Assembly: GCA_021163705.1 (NCBI GenBank)
Contig: JAGGTO010000141.1
Coordinates: 1-8,298 of the forward strand
DNA length: 8,298 nucleotides
Direction: 5' to 3'
Origin: Thermoplasmata archaeon
Lineage (GTDB): Archaea > Thermoplasmatota > Thermoplasmata > Thermoplasmatales > Aciduliprofundaceae
A program made the translations under genes and the position numbers. Shown piece after piece: positions 7,001 to 8,298 of the stretch. The notes under the pieces were generated by a model. The model was not told the origin of the DNA. It saw nothing but the letters and a program-made list of their open reading frames with translations, and made no database searches. Position 1 is the first letter of the stretch. Every line of letters begins with the position of its first letter.

Positions 7001-7082
7001 GGAAGAAGGTAGAGGCGAGGGCTATGAGAAAGAATGGGCGATCGAGGGAAGAAAGCTAAAACTTATTATCAAAGCCTCCTAA
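4002..7082 (+). CDS. ileS: Isoleucyl-tRNA synthetase, archaeal/eukaryal type
   Basis: 1026-residue class I aminoacyl-tRNA synthetase that charges tRNA-Ile with isoleucine using ATP. In order: N-terminal helix, then the Rossmann catalytic domain with GPPTANGMPHIGH (44-56; HIGH at 53-56) and GWDCHGLPVE (83-92), first zinc-type pair C181/C184 (CPRCGTP), CP1 editing domain with TTTPWTLPSN (222-231) and GTGIVHIAPAFGEDDF (309-324), second pair C384/C387 (CWRCDTP), LSRNRYWGTPLPIW (441-454), third pair C497/C500 (CPIC), DVWFDSGS (512-519), DQTRGWFY (549-556) and KMSKS at 587-591. After about residue 640 comes the helical anticodon-binding domain, including RRSRRRFWKE, then a long Lys/Glu-rich C-terminal extension typical of the archaeal/eukaryal form. 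Both the synthetic and the editing sites look intact. Start ATG 4002 has a TATA box at leaderless spacing and no Shine-Dalgarno. An 18-bp sequence is repeated in frame at codons 195-201 and 901-907. Confidence 0.97.
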   Translation: MELKSIADFPRVEEEIMKRWEERKIFEKLREKNKGKKRFIFLEGPPTANGMPHIGHALTRAIKDLILRYKAMDGYEIYPWIAGWDCHGLPVEIEVEKKLGINSKREIEKYGIEKFNRLCKESVFKYRDEWIKMSKRIGFWIDFDNAYVTMEDYYIESVWWALKKIYEQGLLFKDYKVVPYCPRCGTPLSSHEVAQGYKLTKDPSVYVKFKLLDEDAYLLVWTTTPWTLPSNLLLAVGKEIEYALVEYKGEKYYLAKVLVSSVLGDAKILKVVRGEELVGRKYERLIPFVKVDFDAFYITYADFVSTEEGTGIVHIAPAFGEDDFNLCKREGIPLVKPVDEEGKFTETPWKGMFVKDADEHIIKWLKENGKLFKAGTTEHNYPFCWRCDTPLLYYALETWYIGMSKKRDELLKNNEEVNWKPEHLKHGRFGNFLEEVKDWALSRNRYWGTPLPIWVCPEGHVYIPESKEDLLAHADKGSIPEHFELHRPYVDALRIRCPICGKEMKREPYLIDVWFDSGSAFFAQFHYPFENEEDFKRAFPVDFITEALDQTRGWFYTLMAISTLLFNRAPYKNVLTLGLILDEDGEKMSKSKGNAIDPMDIMNKVGADATRLYLYSTPVWKSRRFSENLVREYMQRTLVTLWNVYVFFENNATLDNFTPQKVGKINNELDRWLISRLNSTIRDIRKYLDDFEIHKATKAIERFIDELSNWYLRRSRRRFWKEEINKDKISAYTALYTTLKSVALLMAPFTPYFAEVMYHGLWGEKESVHLEDYPHPIEELINSELEEEMDVAIKIAEAGRRARQLANIKLRQPLSRMTVVASENYRKMVEKFVEVLKDEVNVKEIEIKESSGEMVDISIKINYKLLGPRLKKDMKKVVDILQSMSPREILRKLEKDELIIEGYKLTREEVNIVEKPREGILAVEVEGLPIIVYLDTHITDELKYEGFAREVVRRIQSMRKDLDLEYAQKIETYFEGEEELVKAIRKHKEYIMRETQSVVLEEGRGEGYEKEWAIEGRKLKLIIKAS
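4585..4602 (+). repeat. 18-bp direct repeat inside ileS, copy 1
   Basis: AGGGTTACAAGCTCACAA is identical to 6703-6720 and is read in the same codon phase, here giving Q-GYKLT-K at residues 195-201 next to the conserved KDPSVYVKF stretch. Confidence 0.6.
6703..6720 (+). repeat. 18-bp direct repeat inside ileS, copy 2
   Basis: Same 18 bases as 4585-4602, giving E-GYKLT-R at residues 901-907 in the C-terminal extension. The flanking sequences are unrelated. Confidence 0.6.
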
Positions 7083-7098
7083 TTTTTCAATTTTTTGA
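7083..7098 (+). terminator. T-rich terminator after ileS
   Basis: TTTTT (7083-7087) and TTTTTT (7091-7096) follow directly after the TAA of ileS, as in archaeal factor-independent termination by oligo-T. TCAA-TTTT-TTGA at 7087-7098 is also a small inverted repeat, too weak to matter as a stem. Confidence 0.6.
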
Positions 7099-7113
7099 CG
7101 CAAATCCCAAATG

Positions 7114-7123
7114 TTAATATAAA
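7114..7123 (+). promoter_or_regulatory. TATA box of the cyclic diphosphoglycerate synthase-like gene
   Basis: TTAATATAAA lies between the ileS terminator and ATG 7154. Initiation about 26 nt past its centre falls near 7144, leaving a leader of roughly 10 nt that would begin around the GAGGTGA site. Confidence 0.55.
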
Positions 7124-7142
7124 TCCTGTGCATGGGTGTGAA

Positions 7143-7149
7143 GAGGTGA
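7143..7149 (+). promoter_or_regulatory. Ribosome binding site of the final gene
   Basis: GAGGTGA, complementary to the archaeal 16S tail, lies 4 nt before ATG 7154. In contrast to hutI and ileS, this gene appears to be read from a short leadered transcript. Confidence 0.6.
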
Positions 7150-7153
7150 TACC

Positions 7154-8298
7154 ATGAAGAAGAGAGTAATCATAATGGGTGCAGCAGGTAGGGATTTTCA
7201 CAATTTCAATACCTATTTCAGGGACAATGAGAATTATGAAGTGGTTGCTTTTACAGCCACACAGATACCCAATATTGAGAACCGGCGATATCCGTCAGAA
7301 CTCGCAGGAAAACTGTATCCTGAGGGAATACCAATATATTCAGAGGAGGAGCTGCCAGAGCTCATAAAGAAATACGATGTGGATGAGGTAGTATTTGCAT
7401 ACAGCGATGTTAGCCATGAATATGTTATGCACAAAGCCTCTATTGCAAATGCGAATGGTGCAGATTTTAAGCTTATGGGGCCCAAAACAACCATGCTTAA
7501 GAGCAGCAAGCCCGTGATAGCAGTTACAGCCGTAAGAACAGGCTGTGGAAAGAGTCAGACTTCACGAAAGGTCTTCCGACTCTTAAGAGAGATGGGCTTT
7601 AAAGTTGTGGCAATTCGTCATCCCATGCCTTATGGAGATCTTGTAAAGCAGAAGGCCCAAAGATTTGCAAGCTATGAAGATCTCGATAGATATGAGTGCA
7701 CCATAGAGGAGAGGGAGGAGTATGAGCCTTACATAGATATGGGTGGTGTTGTGTATGCAGGTGTGGATTATGGTGAGATATTGAAACAGGCTGAAAAGGA
7801 AGCTGACATAATTATATGGGACGGCGGAAATAACGATATACCCTTTTACAAGCCTGATCTTCATATAGTGGTTGTAGATCCACACCGCCCTGGGCATGAG
7901 CTCAAATATTATCCCGGCGAGACAAATCTGCGAATGGCCCATGTGGTTATTATAAATAAGGAGGAAACTGCAGATAAAGCTAACATAGATACAGTAAGGA
8001 AACATATAATGGAGGTTAATCCCCATGCTACTGTAATTGATGCAGCCTCTCCTTTATTTGTGGATCATCCTGAGAAGATAAGAGGAAAAAGAGTTCTCGC
8101 AATAGAGGATGGTCCTACATTGACCCATGGAGGGATGACATACGGTGCTGCAGTCATAGCTGCTATGAAATACGGTGCCGCTGAGCTTGTGGATGCCAGA
8201 GATTACGCTGTGGGAACAATAGTGGATACCTACAAGAAGTATCCCCACATCCATAATTACCTGCCCGCAATGGGCTATGGAAAGCAGCAGATAAAGGA
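7154..8298 (+). CDS. Cyclic 2,3-diphosphoglycerate synthase-family P-loop protein (3' end cut by window)
   Basis: 381 complete codons are visible and the frame is open at the right edge; the family is about 450 residues, so roughly 70 are probably missing. An N-terminal Rossmann-like part begins KKRVIIMGAAGRDFHNFNTY (2-21) and runs to about residue 110. A P-loop follows at 128-134 (RTGCGKS) after the strand VIAVTAV, then SRKVFRLLREMGFKVVAIRH. A Walker B-like strand IIIWDGGNND (219-228) comes next, and NKE (268-270) stands where GTPases have NKxD. GPTLTHGGM (320-328) and DARDYAVGT (347-355) are further conserved-looking stretches. Characterised members join the two phosphates of 2,3-bisphosphoglycerate with ATP to make the cyclic thermoprotectant found in hyperthermophilic methanogens. 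The same family (COG2403, also called predicted GTPase) occurs in archaea not known to hold that solute, so the function here is less certain than the family. Start ATG 7154 follows GAGGTGA and a TATA box; transcription is independent of ileS. Confidence 0.85.
   Translation, partial: MKKRVIIMGAAGRDFHNFNTYFRDNENYEVVAFTATQIPNIENRRYPSELAGKLYPEGIPIYSEEELPELIKKYDVDEVVFAYSDVSHEYVMHKASIANANGADFKLMGPKTTMLKSSKPVIAVTAVRTGCGKSQTSRKVFRLLREMGFKVVAIRHPMPYGDLVKQKAQRFASYEDLDRYECTIEEREEYEPYIDMGGVVYAGVDYGEILKQAEKEADIIIWDGGNNDIPFYKPDLHIVVVDPHRPGHELKYYPGETNLRMAHVVIINKEETADKANIDTVRKHIMEVNPHATVIDAASPLFVDHPEKIRGKRVLAIEDGPTLTHGGMTYGAAVIAAMKYGAAELVDARDYAVGTIVDTYKKYPHIHNYLPAMGYGKQQIK

Noticed and set aside
7583..8026. 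Open minus-strand frame of 147 codons
   Set aside because: It is antisense to the well-supported cyclic diphosphoglycerate synthase-family gene; its odd hydrophobic composition is a by-product of the sense codons.
1..8298. tRNA, rRNA, CRISPR array or insertion sequence
   Set aside because: No cloverleaf-like or regularly spaced repeats, transposase motifs or paired terminal repeats were found on reading both strands; nearly all sequence is accounted for by coding regions.

Overview
The window looks archaeal and most resembles a thermophilic euryarchaeote of the Thermoplasmatota type, for example an Aciduliprofundum-like lineage. That placement is inference from content and style. The evidence is an archaeal/eukaryal-type isoleucyl-tRNA synthetase, a cyclic 2,3-diphosphoglycerate synthase-family P-loop protein, TTTATA-type TATA boxes about 26 nt ahead of start codons (leaderless transcripts), Shine-Dalgarno sites matching the archaeal 16S tail (GGAGGTGAT-like) at internal genes, and heavy use of AGA/AGG and ATA codons. 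Coding density is high and no stretch over 300 bases lacks a gene.

Left part (1-2632, all minus strand). A three-gene operon reads leftward from a promoter near 2660: an isochorismatase-like cysteine hydrolase (2632-1994), a thioredoxin-reductase-like flavoprotein lacking the redox CxxC (2015-1194), and an RlmN/Cfr-type radical SAM enzyme lacking the usual N-terminal RNA-binding region (1219-266). The genes overlap by 22 and 26 nt, so translation is probably coupled. After a 115-nt gap with its own TATA box and ribosome binding site, a further minus-strand gene begins at 150 and runs off the left edge; I do not recognise its 50 visible residues.

Middle (2633-2734). A compact divergent promoter region serves the leftward operon and the rightward hutI. 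The two TATA boxes flank a perfect 6+6 inverted repeat whose centre falls at their midpoint, which makes it a candidate shared operator.

Right part (2735-8298, plus strand). hutI (imidazolonepropionase, histidine degradation), ileS (isoleucyl-tRNA synthetase) and a cyclic 2,3-diphosphoglycerate synthase-family gene cut by the right edge each have their own promoter. hutI and ileS look leaderless; the last gene has a short leader with a Shine-Dalgarno site. A T-rich terminator follows ileS.

The right-hand genes have unrelated jobs (amino-acid catabolism, translation, possibly osmolyte/thermoprotectant synthesis). The part most likely to hold undescribed biology is the hydrolase / flavoprotein / RlmN-like operon, where a reductase and a methylcysteine-type radical SAM core are translated together. 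No tRNA, rRNA, CRISPR array or mobile element was seen.
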